64,000 bases of DNA from Cyanoderma ruficeps (lineage: Eukaryota > Chordata > Aves > Passeriformes > Timaliidae), in the NCBI GenBank assembly GCA_008694505.1, contig VZDJ01000174.1:5164601-5228600 (forward strand), in the 5' to 3' direction. The position numbers and the translations under genes are program-made. Shown here piece after piece: positions 26,148-38,746 of the stretch. The notes beneath the pieces were generated by a model. That model made no database searches and had not been told where the DNA came from. It worked only from the letters and a program-made list of their open reading frames with translations. How positions within the stretch are numbered: position 1 is the first letter of the stretch; each line of letters begins with the position of its first letter.

Positions 26148-28612
26148 GAAAAGTATTACTAAACCCTACCATGTCTCTCAGCAGCTGCCAAAAAGCTGCA
26201 AGCCATACCAGCCCCATTGCAGCTCTTCCATTTGTAACACTTCTAATGAGCAGATGGTTAATTTTTGTGAGCGGGGAATAAAAAACAAAACAACTTTTGT
26301 TGGTGCAAGTGTCTGGGGGTCCTTTAGGTTATAAAACCCAGTTGTTTCGGACATCTGCTTAAATTTTTGACTGCAAATTCAACCTTCTCTGTATTACTAG
26401 ACAAATATTCATATCCTCCATTTGTTTTCAGGTAAAATAAAAACCTGCCAGATATTGTTCAAGGGTTTTTTAGCTATTCGGAAGTTGGGAAACATTTCAA
26501 GAGTAAAAAAAAATTATTGTGCCTGTTTCCTGTGTATTTCCAGCAATAACATTTTTGTACCTCAAAATGTACAAAGGTCACAAAGAGTGTTTCTCCACCT
26601 TTATTATTGCCACCTCACTAAAAAACAGTAGATGAAGTTCCCACACAACTCTGAGTACCTCACCTTCAGAGTCAGTTCCTCAAATACAATCCCAGGCTGA
26701 ACCTGAACACTACACAATATTGAAAGTGTGAATATTTGAACAATGCTACTGTTCACTTCAGAGGCCAAGGGACTTGGGCAACCCCAAAGTAAGGGAAATA
26801 ACTAGGTAACAAGCTTTCTTTTTGTTGTACTGCTAGAATTTTGGGGGGGTTGTAGCACTGCAGAGATTCGAAGAGGCGCCTAAAGTAAAATGTAAACACT
26901 ACCTTCTTTACCATGATAGAAAGTAAAAAATTTAGTTACATGTACTACACAAGCCCTTCAGAGGCCTCAGCATCTGAAAGACCAGTGAGCTCACTGCATT
27001 TACCTTCCCAGAAAAAGTGTCTTCAACTCAGATTAACAGAATGGAGAGTTGCAGATCTCCTACATTCAAATTGATCCTTTCTGTTCTACAGTGTGATTTT
27101 ATGAAACATGAATTCACAGACGCTGCAGTAAATTTCTAATTAGTGAAATACAGATGGTCATTTTCATACAAATTTTAAATTTTCCTGTTTTTATTAAGCA
27201 CCAACTAAACCCAACACAATGTGCACAGTATTTACAAACGCATAAAAATATTTATAATTCCAGATATGATTTATCACTATACTTAACCGTACTGAGCACT
27301 CTAAATCACAAACAATAAAAACTGTATTTCTGTGAATTTTTTTGTTGTTTGGTTTAGTATAAACACAATTTTGCGTGGGGACACAGAAGAAAAGAGAACA
27401 AAAGCATTAGTATTTGGGAGGAGAAATTGTGTGAGAGCAGGAGAGACAATGGATGTGCCTGAGCCAGGAGTGAGTTGCTGGTTTGGATCATTAACTAAGA
27501 GCTCGATGCTCACTGCTGCTCCCCCTGCAGACTCCAGGATCAGTGCAGCCCAAGTGTGAGATCAAGCAGAACAAATGTGGGAGGGCACAAAATCATACAG
27601 GCAACTGATTTCTTTTTTATTCGTTGGAACACTAAATTAGGCTCTTTTAAAAGCTACGTTTACTATACACACTCCTCTTATCCACATTCCTTTTCTGCTG
27701 CATTCCCTATTCTGTTACAGCTTTCCAAAGCCTCTGTAACTGTACCTTGCAATACCAAACATTTCCATCTGAGTTAAGTGCACATATTTTCTGCTTTGAG
27801 CCTAGGAGGGCTCAGTGCTGTATCTGTCCTTTCCCAAACAGTCACAGAAGCCATTATTTCTCAGCACACTTTTAGAGTGCAACCAAATCCAAGAAGCTGA
27901 CATTTTTTATTTAGTACCCGTGGGCTATAACCATGAAAAATTTACTCCCTGAAATACAGTTGCATGCATTTCCTATCTACCCTACTCATGATAAAAAGTA
28001 ATTTCCTTGCACAGCCTGGTAACAATGGCAACTGAATGAGATGTATCACCATAAAATAAACATGAACACATCTCACATCTGAATTCTCTGGAGTGAGACT
28101 ACTACTCTGTGTTCCCAGCAAAGATTTAAATGAATAAGAGGCCTTGAAGCTTGACATGTATCTCTAAAGGCATGGGAGAGGATTCAGGGCAACTGTCATT
28201 AAAATTAATCACTATTAGTGATTACAAACCTCCAGTAACACTGTGGCTCACTGCAGGAGAGCTATCAGGGCCAAAACAAGATGTCTAAGCAATGGAAACC
28301 AAAGGTAATCAAGAAGCTTACAGATATCCCTGTGTGATAACTGAGGGGGGCTAAAGGTTACACTTACAACAAAAACTGATATTTGATTGTTTTCCAGTTC
28401 CTACTCATCTGTAAAGGAAAAGCAAAGGAGAACCATTATTTTGTATTTTGGACCAATTAAGAATGAATTACAGTGCAAGAAAAAAAATTAAAAAAGAAAA
28501 AATGTCCAGAATGCCTATCCTGAGTTATTACAAAAGTCCAACAGAGTGAGGCAGGACCCAACCATGCTCTGCCCAACTCACGGGGGAGCTGTCCAGCAAA
28601 CACAGAACTGAA

Positions 28613-28628
28613 TGTTACCATGGTAACA
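28613..28628. promoter_or_regulatory. 16-bp perfect palindrome, RFX X-box-like
   Basis: TGTTACCATGGTAACA is its own reverse complement and fits the RFX family X-box (GTTRCCATGGYAAC type). It lies in the inferred TTC28 intron 2. Binding is inferred from the motif alone. Confidence 0.5.
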
Positions 28629-31600
28629 GAAATAAAACCACCTTTTACCAGCTTTTTCACACATTTGGAAAAATTACGAAACTGAATTCCACTAGATGTT
28701 ATGGTTTCACAGGACAAATGGGCTCAGAAATTCAGTTCTTGAGAAGTCCATCAGTGATAATGAAGATACAACAGCTCGAATGTAACCTCCAGGACACAAA
28801 GCCCCCAAATCCGTGACAGCTGACAGGTTTGCCAGGAAAACAGTGCCCACGGTTCCTGTTTTCTTAAATATCTCATATCCACCAGAGTTTAAACTCCACG
28901 ATGTGGTCCTTCAGTCTCAGCACAGCAACTCTCATGGTAGAGCCAACACCTTCCATCAGCTGAAGGGAACAGAACTCTCAGAGACAGAAGAAGGTTATGT
29001 TTGATTCCAGGATTCTGTGACACATGGTTCCTAGTGCTTGTGAGGATGTGGGTTTACAAAATCACCTTTAATTATGTAAATTAGTAATTATTAAATTATC
29101 ATTAAATTGTTTTTTATTTTGTACAATTCACATTTATTTTGTATAATATCCTTTCTGCTATGTCTTGCACTGCTTTTTGTGTTTTATTTGTGAGGGACAA
29201 AAGCCTGCAAGCAGATAGCCACAAGGAGTAAAATAAGGATTGCATAACCCATGGCAAAAATTAAACCTCCCTTTTCACTCTGAAAAAAGTTGGAAATTTA
29301 TGCCTGAAGTATCCATTTAATGCAGAGTTTCAAGAGAGTTTCTTTCCACTTCCCATATGAGACAAGCTTCTATTAACAAATGTTTCATCCAAGTATGTTC
29401 TCCCTTTGTTAGCATCCAGAATATCTAGGGCTTGGTATACATCTTTGAAGAAGTTCATTAAAAATGAATCATAAAACCATGAATTTAACACTTGTCTAAA
29501 TAAAAAATAAGTTTTCCACCAAGGGAACTGAGGACTGTATTAGTTCTACCACAAGAAAAACTACAGGAATAGTTTTCAGTTACTGACCTATCAAGCACAT
29601 GGAACAGAATTTCGACCCTGACAAGACTAACAAAAGCCATCAGATACACTGCCTGGGGAGAATACTCTCCAATACTGGACACAAAGAAAAATGCCTTTAT
29701 TATATATTCTTTATATACATCAATATTCATATGATCTATTTTTTCCTGTGAGCTGGTTCCTCAACTGTTTTAGAATGAAAAAAGCAATACAGGAATTTGC
29801 ATACCACTGCCAACTTCTGGTAAAGTCATCAGAAACTACAAAATTAACTGCACTGAAGAGCATAAAAAATTTTTGTCTGTGATAGACTTCTAAGAACTTG
29901 TAGAGAAATTCAATTATTTAACTTCCAGGACAGAAACTTGACATTCCTGACTGAAGGGAAAAAAAGAAGAGTTCAAAACTAACATAAATCCAGAAAATAA
30001 AATTGTAACTAGAAGGTCTACTCACTACATGATAGAAATTACGATATTGTTCAACCTTTCTTTTAAACTTCAGGGGTAAATTCTCTGTTAGTTGATAATA
30101 GCTGAAATATCAGTCATTTATTTCTATCATTCCATGCAATACAACAGGCTTTATAATTTCCTCTTTGGAGCAAAAGAGAAACCATGTACAAAGATGCTTG
30201 TGGCAAAAGGGAAATGTCACCTGCTTTGTCCAGCAGTTCAGACCTCAGTGCCCTCAAACACAAATGGAGCAGCAACTCAGAGAACAACAGATTTATAGAA
30301 ATAAAAATAATTGCCACAAACCTCTTCCCTGTTTGCATTAGTCTGAACTGTCATCATGCTCTTGCCTCAGAAAATGCCTGTGCTTAATGCAGCAATTATC
30401 CATCCCTGAGCTGCACTTCCTACTTGTACATGATCACAGACACTTCACATCTGACTTTGCTACAGGGAGTGAGACGGAATGACCTGAACAAACCCCTGTT
30501 GGCACTATAAGGCCAGGAAGATGGAATGTTAAGCGCGGGATGTATTTTCAGCTGTCAGGGAGCTCTCAGCACGGCCCCTGCTAATTGCTTGGGTTTTCTT
30601 GCCCTTGGCACAGTGCAGCACACTGTGTAAATGGTATCCTTGAGTGCTTCCTACTGACTTGCTAGTCAGGGCAATTTCCTGCTTTCTCCATTTTTAGTAT
30701 TTTCTCCTGTCTACTTGCTCTCACAAACTCTCCATTTAATTTAATTTCCTCAGAGACTGATTGAGATTACAGGTCTGTGATGAGGATCCAGTGATGCCCA
30801 GAAATGCCATGATGTATCAGCCTGTACACCCAAACAGGAAATGCAGGTTTACAAAGCATTCTTGTCTATTACAAAGAAACCAGGTACAGCATCCTTGAAT
30901 CTACTCAACCCCCCTCCTGTTCTTTACTGTCACTCAGCCACCTATGGGCAACTCTCAAAGGAGAGAAGGGCTTGATGCACTCCTTACAATCCACAACATC
31001 TTAGGCAGTCTCCCTTGTGCTGCTCAAATTCTAGTCCTTGGCCGACCAGAACTACAGCATAAATTCAGAGAGATGGGATGAACCCAGGATGGCAAACCCT
31101 AAGAAAAACAGGACTATTTGCTGCAAGACAAAACCAAAAACATTTGAGACACGTTGCTGGTGATTTGATTAATCAAAGCAGCAAATAATGTAATTGTAGC
31201 AAAAGGAAGAATAGATGGGGATAAGAGGCTTACAGACACTAGGGTAACAAAATTAGAGCAAACAATTAAAATGCAAAGAAACCCAAATGTGTATAGATAA
31301 CTCGAGTAAAGCAAACCATTTCAGAAAGCACAGCTCAGAACAGCTGCTCTCCTGCTGCTGAGCATCAGTGACACTGCAGCCTCAGGAGCCAGCTGTGCCA
31401 GCACTGCCCTGCCAGCCATTCCTGCCTGATGCCAGACAAACACAATGGGCAGCAAGAACAGCATCAACTGTAGAAAGAAACTAACGAAATTCTACTTCAA
31501 AGTATCTAAAAAATGTGAATATCTGCACAGAGCTGGAATGAGATCCCAGGCCCTGCTAAACGCCTGAGCACAGAGCGCCCTCTCATGTGCTTCACTCATC

Positions 31601-32740
31601 TCTCCACACATCTCTCCAACCCTCCACAATTCCAGAACTTCAGAGTCACCACTTCGGTAATATTAGCAAAGGAATTAATCTCCAATATGAGAAAACTCAA
31701 TCCTTGTATGCTGAGTAAAAAGAAGGAATATATAATTCATTTTTAAGAATAACAAAATTGAAGGAACAAACCACTGAAGAACTAAAAACTAAGCAGAAAA
31801 ATCATCTGGCAACTAACCCCTCAAGGCCTGGGTAGGTGAGAAAAAAGGTAACAACACACACTAAGGTTTTAGTCTGAAACTATGGGGTACAAAACACAGT
31901 ATGGTATAAATAAATGATGGCAGTCCACATGTCTTAAAATGCTAACCAGTGGTAATGTGCTTGAATCTCAATGAGCAGGTAACAAGATACTTTTTCTTAA
32001 ATATCACCCTTGCAGATCAATCCTCACTTCTGCATTTCAGAATTATTTCTGCATTTGTGCTTTGGATATTCAGATACATGAGGAATAAAAACCCCTACAC
32101 CATTCCTGCACAGTAATATAACTAGTTCCAGTGGCAAGAGAACTACGGAGTAAAATACTAGCTTGTTCCAGGAGAGAAATTTACATTACAGCATTCAGAC
32201 TAAGTAGAATAACTGCAGTTAATTCCATAAAAGAAAACTTTAAGTTGCTTTATTCCATATACAAAAGGGTTTCAGAAAAAAAAGGAAGGAATAATGAAAC
32301 CCTACAGTAAGTGCTTGGAAAATTTGTGTTGATTTGTTGCATGCTGAGACTCAAGTATCTCTCTGTAAGCTTTTCCAATTCTAAGGCAATAAACCAATTT
32401 CTTAGAAAGGAGCAATTTTTCTTGTGTACTTGTCTAAGACAGACAACCATCACATGTGAAAAAAAAAATTTTTAGCATGACATAATGATAGTGTCATCAG
32501 TCCACTGTGTCCCTGTTTCTTGCTCTCATGTTGCACAGCTACTGCTCTGTAATTTCAAGAATTTAGGGAAAGGAGAACCTATACAACTTACCTGCCCAGC
32601 AATTTTTACCCCAGCAATGCCATAACCATCACTTTTGGTATAGAGAATACTTCTCCAGTGAACTTCACTGCTGGGAAAAACCATTAACTCCATAAAGATG
32701 TCAAAATACTACATGATGCTTGTTATTTAAATATCTAATT

Positions 32741-32905
32741 GGAAAAAAAAAAAAAAAGGCGGGTATGGAGCAGAAAATTCTTTGGTGAGGTGGTGAAACA
32801 TAGGAACATGTTGCCCAGAGAGGCCATGGAGTCTCCACCCTTGGAGATATTTAGAACCCAACCAGACAGTATCATGGACAACCTGCTCCAGCTGACCCCG
32901 CATTC
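32741..32905 (+). repeat. A-run followed by CR1 fragment, sense
   Basis: A run of 15 A's (about 32743-32757) precedes CR1 sense sequence: GGTGAGGTGGTGAAACATAG, ACATGTTGCCCAGAGAGGCC, CACCCTTGGAGATATTTAGA, CAACCTGCTCCAGCTGACCC. Diverged. Confidence 0.75.
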
Positions 32906-35647
32906 ATCTCCAAGGCTCCCAGCCAACTTCAGCCATGCTGTGATGTTGCAACACAAAGAGACAAAAAGAAATGCACAAACCTCACAATAACGTAACACAA
33001 GTCCTAGCAAAGTCTGTTGAATGGTTATATGTCTGAAAAACTGGAATGCAACTTTCTGCAAATTAAAGACAGACTGTAAGCTGAAGGACAAGTCTGGAAA
33101 GTTCCTTGCTCATCAAATTAAAAACAAAAGGTCTATTCATGAAAAAAGTTATGTGGTCAAGTCACATTCTTTGCTCAAAAGTTTTACATGGGACCGAGGG
33201 TGGGCACTCTGCTTGCCATTCCTTGAGAAAGGCTGAGATCATTAGGGATTGCTAGAGCATGTGAAGGTTTGTTTATAAAGATGGCCAAGCACTCAGGAGA
33301 AGTGCAAGTGGACATGCAAGTGTCCCTTTTTCTTGTGAAAGTCCTGGTCACATGACTGACAGCTGGAGTCACTTAACAAAATACCAGTGCAAGTTATTCT
33401 GCCAAATTCCCCCACAGTGAGATGACAACACCTAAACCCCTCTCGCACTGCAAACACCCAAAGGCTTCACGGCTCACAGTTCCCCTTTCTTTCTGGTCTT
33501 CCTTTTCTTCCTCCACTAGAGATACTAAGCCACATTTTTAAATTGAGACAATCATTTTAAATTAGGAGAGACCAAGGCCATAAGAGAAACTTGTGCCTGA
33601 TGAAAAGTGCTGTAATTCTTCCTAGTTACTACTGAATTGCATATGCACACGGCATTCCTTTTGCATCACTACATTCTCCAGACTATTCAACTTTTCTCTA
33701 AAAGGTGTTTCAGCTCTAAAAAAGGTTGATACAATAAGGTGGTCCTGTTTTAAGAAATAACATTTTCCCCTGCCTAGTTCCTTGAACAGTTGCCATAGTC
33801 AGAGATCATGACTGAACCCTGATCTTCAAACGTGTTTGCCAGCTTGGCTCCCTCTCATTCAGCAACCCACTGTGCTTTTCAGGGAATGCTGCTCCTCAAG
33901 CACCAGTCCCTGGGGCTTCAAACAGCACAGTGGCACTAAATGGTACAGTCAGCATCCTTCTACTCACACAGGACAAAGAAATCAAATAAAATCAAGGTAC
34001 CCCTCAGAGTGCTGAAAACATCCATCTTTGTGATTCTTGCTTCCATTTGTCTTAGGCTGTGAATGTTCCTATTAGCCAAATGTATTCAAGTCTGACAAAG
34101 TCATTTCATCTCCTCTTAATGAACAACTTTTCTGTTGAGAGATTAAGAGAATAAATCAATGCCAAAACCCAGTTAATTGTTCAGCAGCAGTAGGCTGTTT
34201 GTACCTTTTGTTAGCTGTCACAGCACTGAGCCAGCACTCAATGGGTAGTGAAATCTACATTTTAGCACGGAATTAGGTCCAAATTTAAATCATTTAGGCC
34301 ACAGCATTTTTCCTACAATGTGAGGATTAAAAAATATCTCAAAATCAGCAAGAACTAAGGAGAAACTGTTCAGGTATCAGAGTCATATAATATCTATCCC
34401 TCCATTTTCCTGTACCATGCCTAAGGCTGCACAGCTGTGAAGAGAAATAGAACAAAAAATTTCTAGAGCATGATCAACAGCAAAACAAAGAAAACCGTTC
34501 AGTGGGAAATCAAAGAACAAAATGAGCCTGATATGATTTGCCTCTTGGATATTTCCAAAATGCAGTTTAATTCCTGAAATATTCTGTTATCCTTGCATTT
34601 CTCAGTGCTATGTACACAAAATGTTTTTCAAATAGCAGGACTCACAAGCCAGCCCTCTCAGACAAAGCCTATGAACAGGTTTCTGTGCTGTTGTTATAAA
34701 CATGTTTCAGGCACACACAATAAGTTATTGTGGTCTGTAAGAGATCTGATGTTTCTCTCCACAAACCACTTTCTCATTGTTCATGTCTTGAGCTGCACAG
34801 ATAAGCATATGCATTTGTATAAACATACCTGCTCATTACCCAACATTAATGAATGCTTTAAAGAAAGATTTTGCTTTAAAGAAACATTTTCATGTTAAGA
34901 GCACGACCTTCAGCCACAGATTGTACTGAACTGATGTTAACAAGCATTAAGTGGAGTAGGAGCAAAAAAATAAGAATTAACAAACTACCCAAGAAACGTA
35001 GTTTGTACCCAAAGGAGGAAAAGAAATACAGAAACTTACATTTAGTAGTTGAACTCAAAAATCCTGCATTCAAATTAATTTTTCAACTTTCTAAGAGAAA
35101 GGAAGTCAGGTTCTGTATTTAAAACTCAGGCCTTTCAAACCAAATACCAGTTGTCCCTACTGAGCTCCCTCTTCTGGCTAATTAATAAATTTGCTTATGC
35201 TTTGTATGCGGAAGTTTCAATCTTCCCAGTACTGTTCCATCAATAAAAAATCAATTATTTTAAAAAAAAGGTAAATAAAGGTTGATGTTGAAATATACAA
35301 GTTTTCAACTTCAGACAGAGCCCTCCTTTTGTCTCAGGCGGACAAGTTACAAAGTCACAACATTCACACAAGTTACAAACACACACAAGGAAATAAACAT
35401 CCCTGTACTGTGCAGGGACACTCTACAGACTGACACTCCACCATCTGCACCTCCTCTAAGCTGGTAAACACCACTGCCTATTTTCTGGTATCAGATATTC
35501 TTGAAATGCCTGCGTTCAAAACATACCAGACTAGTCAATTTGTTCCCAAAGTACACCTTTCCTTGTTCTGGCTAAAATTAGGACTAAATATGTAATAGAA
35601 ACATAAATACACCTTTTAGAAATTGCAAATGTTGAAAACGAGGAAAA

Positions 35648-35892
35648 CAGAATCACAGAATAAACTAGGTTGGAAAAGACCTTGGAGATCATCAAGTCCA
35701 ACCTGTGACCTAACATGACCTTACCAGCCAAACCATGGCACCAAGTGCCTCATCAAGTCTTTTTTTTAAAAACCTCCAGGGACAGTGACTCAACCACCTC
35801 CCTGGGCAGCCCATTCCAACGCTGAACTACTCTTTCTGTGAAGAATTTTTTTTCTAATATCTAGCCTAAACTAGAGGCAACCAGTCCTCACC
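35648..35892 (-). repeat. CR1 LINE 3' fragment, antisense
   Basis: AATCACAGAATAAACTAGG, TTGGAAAAGACCTTGGAGAT, CATCAAGTCCAACCTGTGAC, CTCCCTGGGCAGCCCATTCC and TTCTGTGAAGAATTTTTTTT are reversed CR1 3' landmarks in the right order. Confidence 0.9.
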
Positions 35893-38467
35893 AAACTAAC
35901 AGAAATTCAGGACACAGAATGAAGACAGAGGGGCAGTGAACGGCCTCAATGTCAAGCCAACAGTCACCTCCATTGTGGAGCTGCCAAATCAAACAGTAAC
36001 AAACAGACTCTGGTAAAATCTTTCATTCTCTTCTAAAATCTGGAGTCATTGCAGATGATTTGTGGAATCCAAAGTGAAAGGGAGGTACTATGTAGAAGGG
36101 TGTGGAATGAACATGCAGAGGATAAAAAAATAATTTGTTCAGCTGTGGGTTTTCATTATTTCAGTTACCGTAGTAGCATCATTGCTCCTTTCTAAAAGCC
36201 AAGCCACACTCCCAGCCAAGCCAATTTTATGAGACTTCTATCACAATTGTGCCAATGAAGGCAGGCAGCACAAACTCCAATCTCTACAAATCATTTCTGC
36301 TCAACACCTTTTTGACCTTCAATCCAGCTAATGAAAGGCCTTGAAGGGAAATTAATTTCATGTTTACATTTGCTACTGCACCTTCAGCCCAAGTGAAATC
36401 AACAATCTGTTTCTACACACAAAGTCTTAAAATAAACTTGACAATAAAAGATTGCAAAGCACAGCCTCTGAAACAAATACTGAGGGATGATCTGAAAAAA
36501 ACCAACACCAAATCTTTAAAAGTTAAAAAAACAGAGACAAGGCTCCAAATAGGGTTATGAGGGTTTAAGAGAAAAGAAGGAAGTGTGTGATGCATTGACA
36601 AACTAAAGCTACCACTGTGAGAAGATAAAAGAGAAGATACAACCAGCGAGCGTGGCTGAGCTTTACTCAGGACAGGATGCCTGCAAAAGCTATGTTGACT
36701 CTTCCACTGCCAACTGATAGTAACTTTTGAAGTATATAAACATTGTGTATCACAGGGAAAGATATCCATTACACGCTGATGGAATAAAACAAGAACAGAT
36801 GCTATGTCGTCACAGCAGCTTCATTTAAGTCCTCCAGTACTTTTTCCACCAATGAGGCTCAAAATGTTCTGTAGAAGCAACCTCTGACTTTTTGTAAAAC
36901 AAGAATAAACAAAGAAATTAAGCTTGCTTAAGGTCAGGTGGACACTTAATAGAAGAACTAGAATTGAAACAGAGTTACTTCATGGTTAACTCACTGATAT
37001 GGTCTACCTGAAAAAAAAAAAGTCTCATTCTTTTATTATTAAGAATGTTTTGTGGTTTTTTTTAATATTTCACCTAAGTACTGCATCAATACATAAATTT
37101 ATTATGTCTGTATTTGACTGTCAGTAATGCCTTCACTTAACACGGCCTTTTTAAGCTCATAAATCTTTTCCATCTTATCTTCTATTTTGATCCACAAGTC
37201 TTTTCAACTGATCATTTCAAAGGTAGCTGTATTTCTGTGACTGGCATTTTGAAAGTATTCTTTTATGAAACCTTTTTACAACCTTTTATCTATGTCAGCT
37301 CTGTATTAAATTACTACCAGACTTCTTAGAACCAGGATACCAAACTGAGCACAGGCACCCTGGCTTTTAGACTCCTTAGCCACCTGCAGCCAACCAACCT
37401 GGACAGCTAGAGTTTAATGACAGCAACAAAATTTTCTACTTTTAAACAGAGTCCTTCATACAAAATCTTTTATGCCATGCAGTAATACAAACCAGTCAAC
37501 GACTGAAGAAAACACCACTCAACAATAACATAACTTAGAAGTTCATAAATCATCCCCCTGACAAAGCAGGAGTTTCTTCTAATGTGGACTAACTCAAGTC
37601 TTGAGGAAGCATATGAAAAAAGCTTTTCCAGAGGCTAATAAACAATTGCAAATCAAAATACAAGGCTAAGAGTGATCTGCTTTGAAATAGAAGAAAACTT
37701 AACTTCAACAGTTTGGAGCCCATCATGCTTGCCACCTGCTCTCATTTCTGAGGAGAGGAGCCTGGGTGATGAGTCTGCTCTTAAACTGCACCTTTAGCTA
37801 AAGCGGCTCATAAGGACACATGAGGGATTGTCAGGAGAAATGGAATCTGGAGCAGATGCTGTTAAAATCAATTAGCATGCAAAGGACTGGCCCTGGACTA
37901 GCCAAGGCGAGGCAGCTACTGGAGCAATCAATGGCAGCTGGTGGGAAGCAAGCCCAGGAGGAAGAGGCAACCAACATCATTTACTCCTCACAAACGTTTC
38001 CTTACATAGTCAAGTCTTACTGAGAATGCCAAGATACATATTTCTTCAAATGTTTGTCCAAAATACATTATACACAAACACTCTTTGAATTTTGAAAGGC
38101 CTTATCATTCTAATGTACTAATAAGAATCTCTATGCTACCTCTCCAAGTTTTGGAACCACATGTTCCTGGATGCTGATGAATGCTGACTGCATTAAACAT
38201 GAAAACAGATGTCTGGTCTTCACAACCCAGGAACCATGCTGTGTTAAAACAGTAAAATAGTAGCATACTCCCATTGGGGAACAGTATGCTTACACAAAAA
38301 ACTGTTTAATACCCAACAGGTAATTCAAGTCAAACAACTTTTAAACAGAAAATATATCATTATCTGGAGCTTTCAGAAAAAACAGACTTTAGAATAGAAA
38401 TACATGCACTCGTTTACACCGGGTGTCACACACGTGACCAATAATCCCATAGGAGTTCCTTCCTTAC

Positions 38468-38746
38468 CTTGGGCCATTTGGGATTCAGGAGTCGTGCTTT
38501 GATGGCATCATCCAAGGCCTTGTCATACTGGTGGATTTTCATGTAGGCTGCAGAACGGTTGCTGTAGAGGATGCAGTTCTGGGGGTCCACGCCCAGGGCC
38601 TCATTGTACAGCACGATGGCCGTGTGGAAATCGCCGTCATGGCAAGCCTGGTTGCTCTGCCGAACCTTCTCGACAAATTCAGCTTTGCTCAGCATGGGAC
38701 TGTCAGGACTTTTTCTTCTCAAGGATTTTGATCCACAGAAAGAAAT
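38468..38746 (-). CDS. TTC28: TTC28 coding exon 2 (first TPR repeats)
   Basis: The acceptor is a long pyrimidine tract ending CCAG just above 38746, and the donor GTAAGG lies just below 38468. The 93 codons start ISFCGSKSLRRKSPDSP and end LLNPKWPK. Residues about 52-85 and 86-119 of the joined protein look like two TPR units, with FHTAIVLYNEAL and YSNRSAAYMKIHQYDKALDD as helix pairs. Identity to the human exon over the TPR part is very high by eye. Confidence 0.96.

Larger units (their letters stand above)
14820..38467. other. Non-coding stretch, inferred TTC28 intron 2 (right part)
   Basis: No open frame here has matching splice sites plus a recognisable protein family. The frames are short and unrelated to known domains. 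Contents noted separately are CR1 fragments (near 19.5, 25.65, 25.95, 32.8 and 35.65 kb), an imperfect inverted repeat at 24.96 kb and an RFX-like palindrome at 28.61 kb. The intron assignment follows from TTC28 orientation. Confidence 0.65.
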
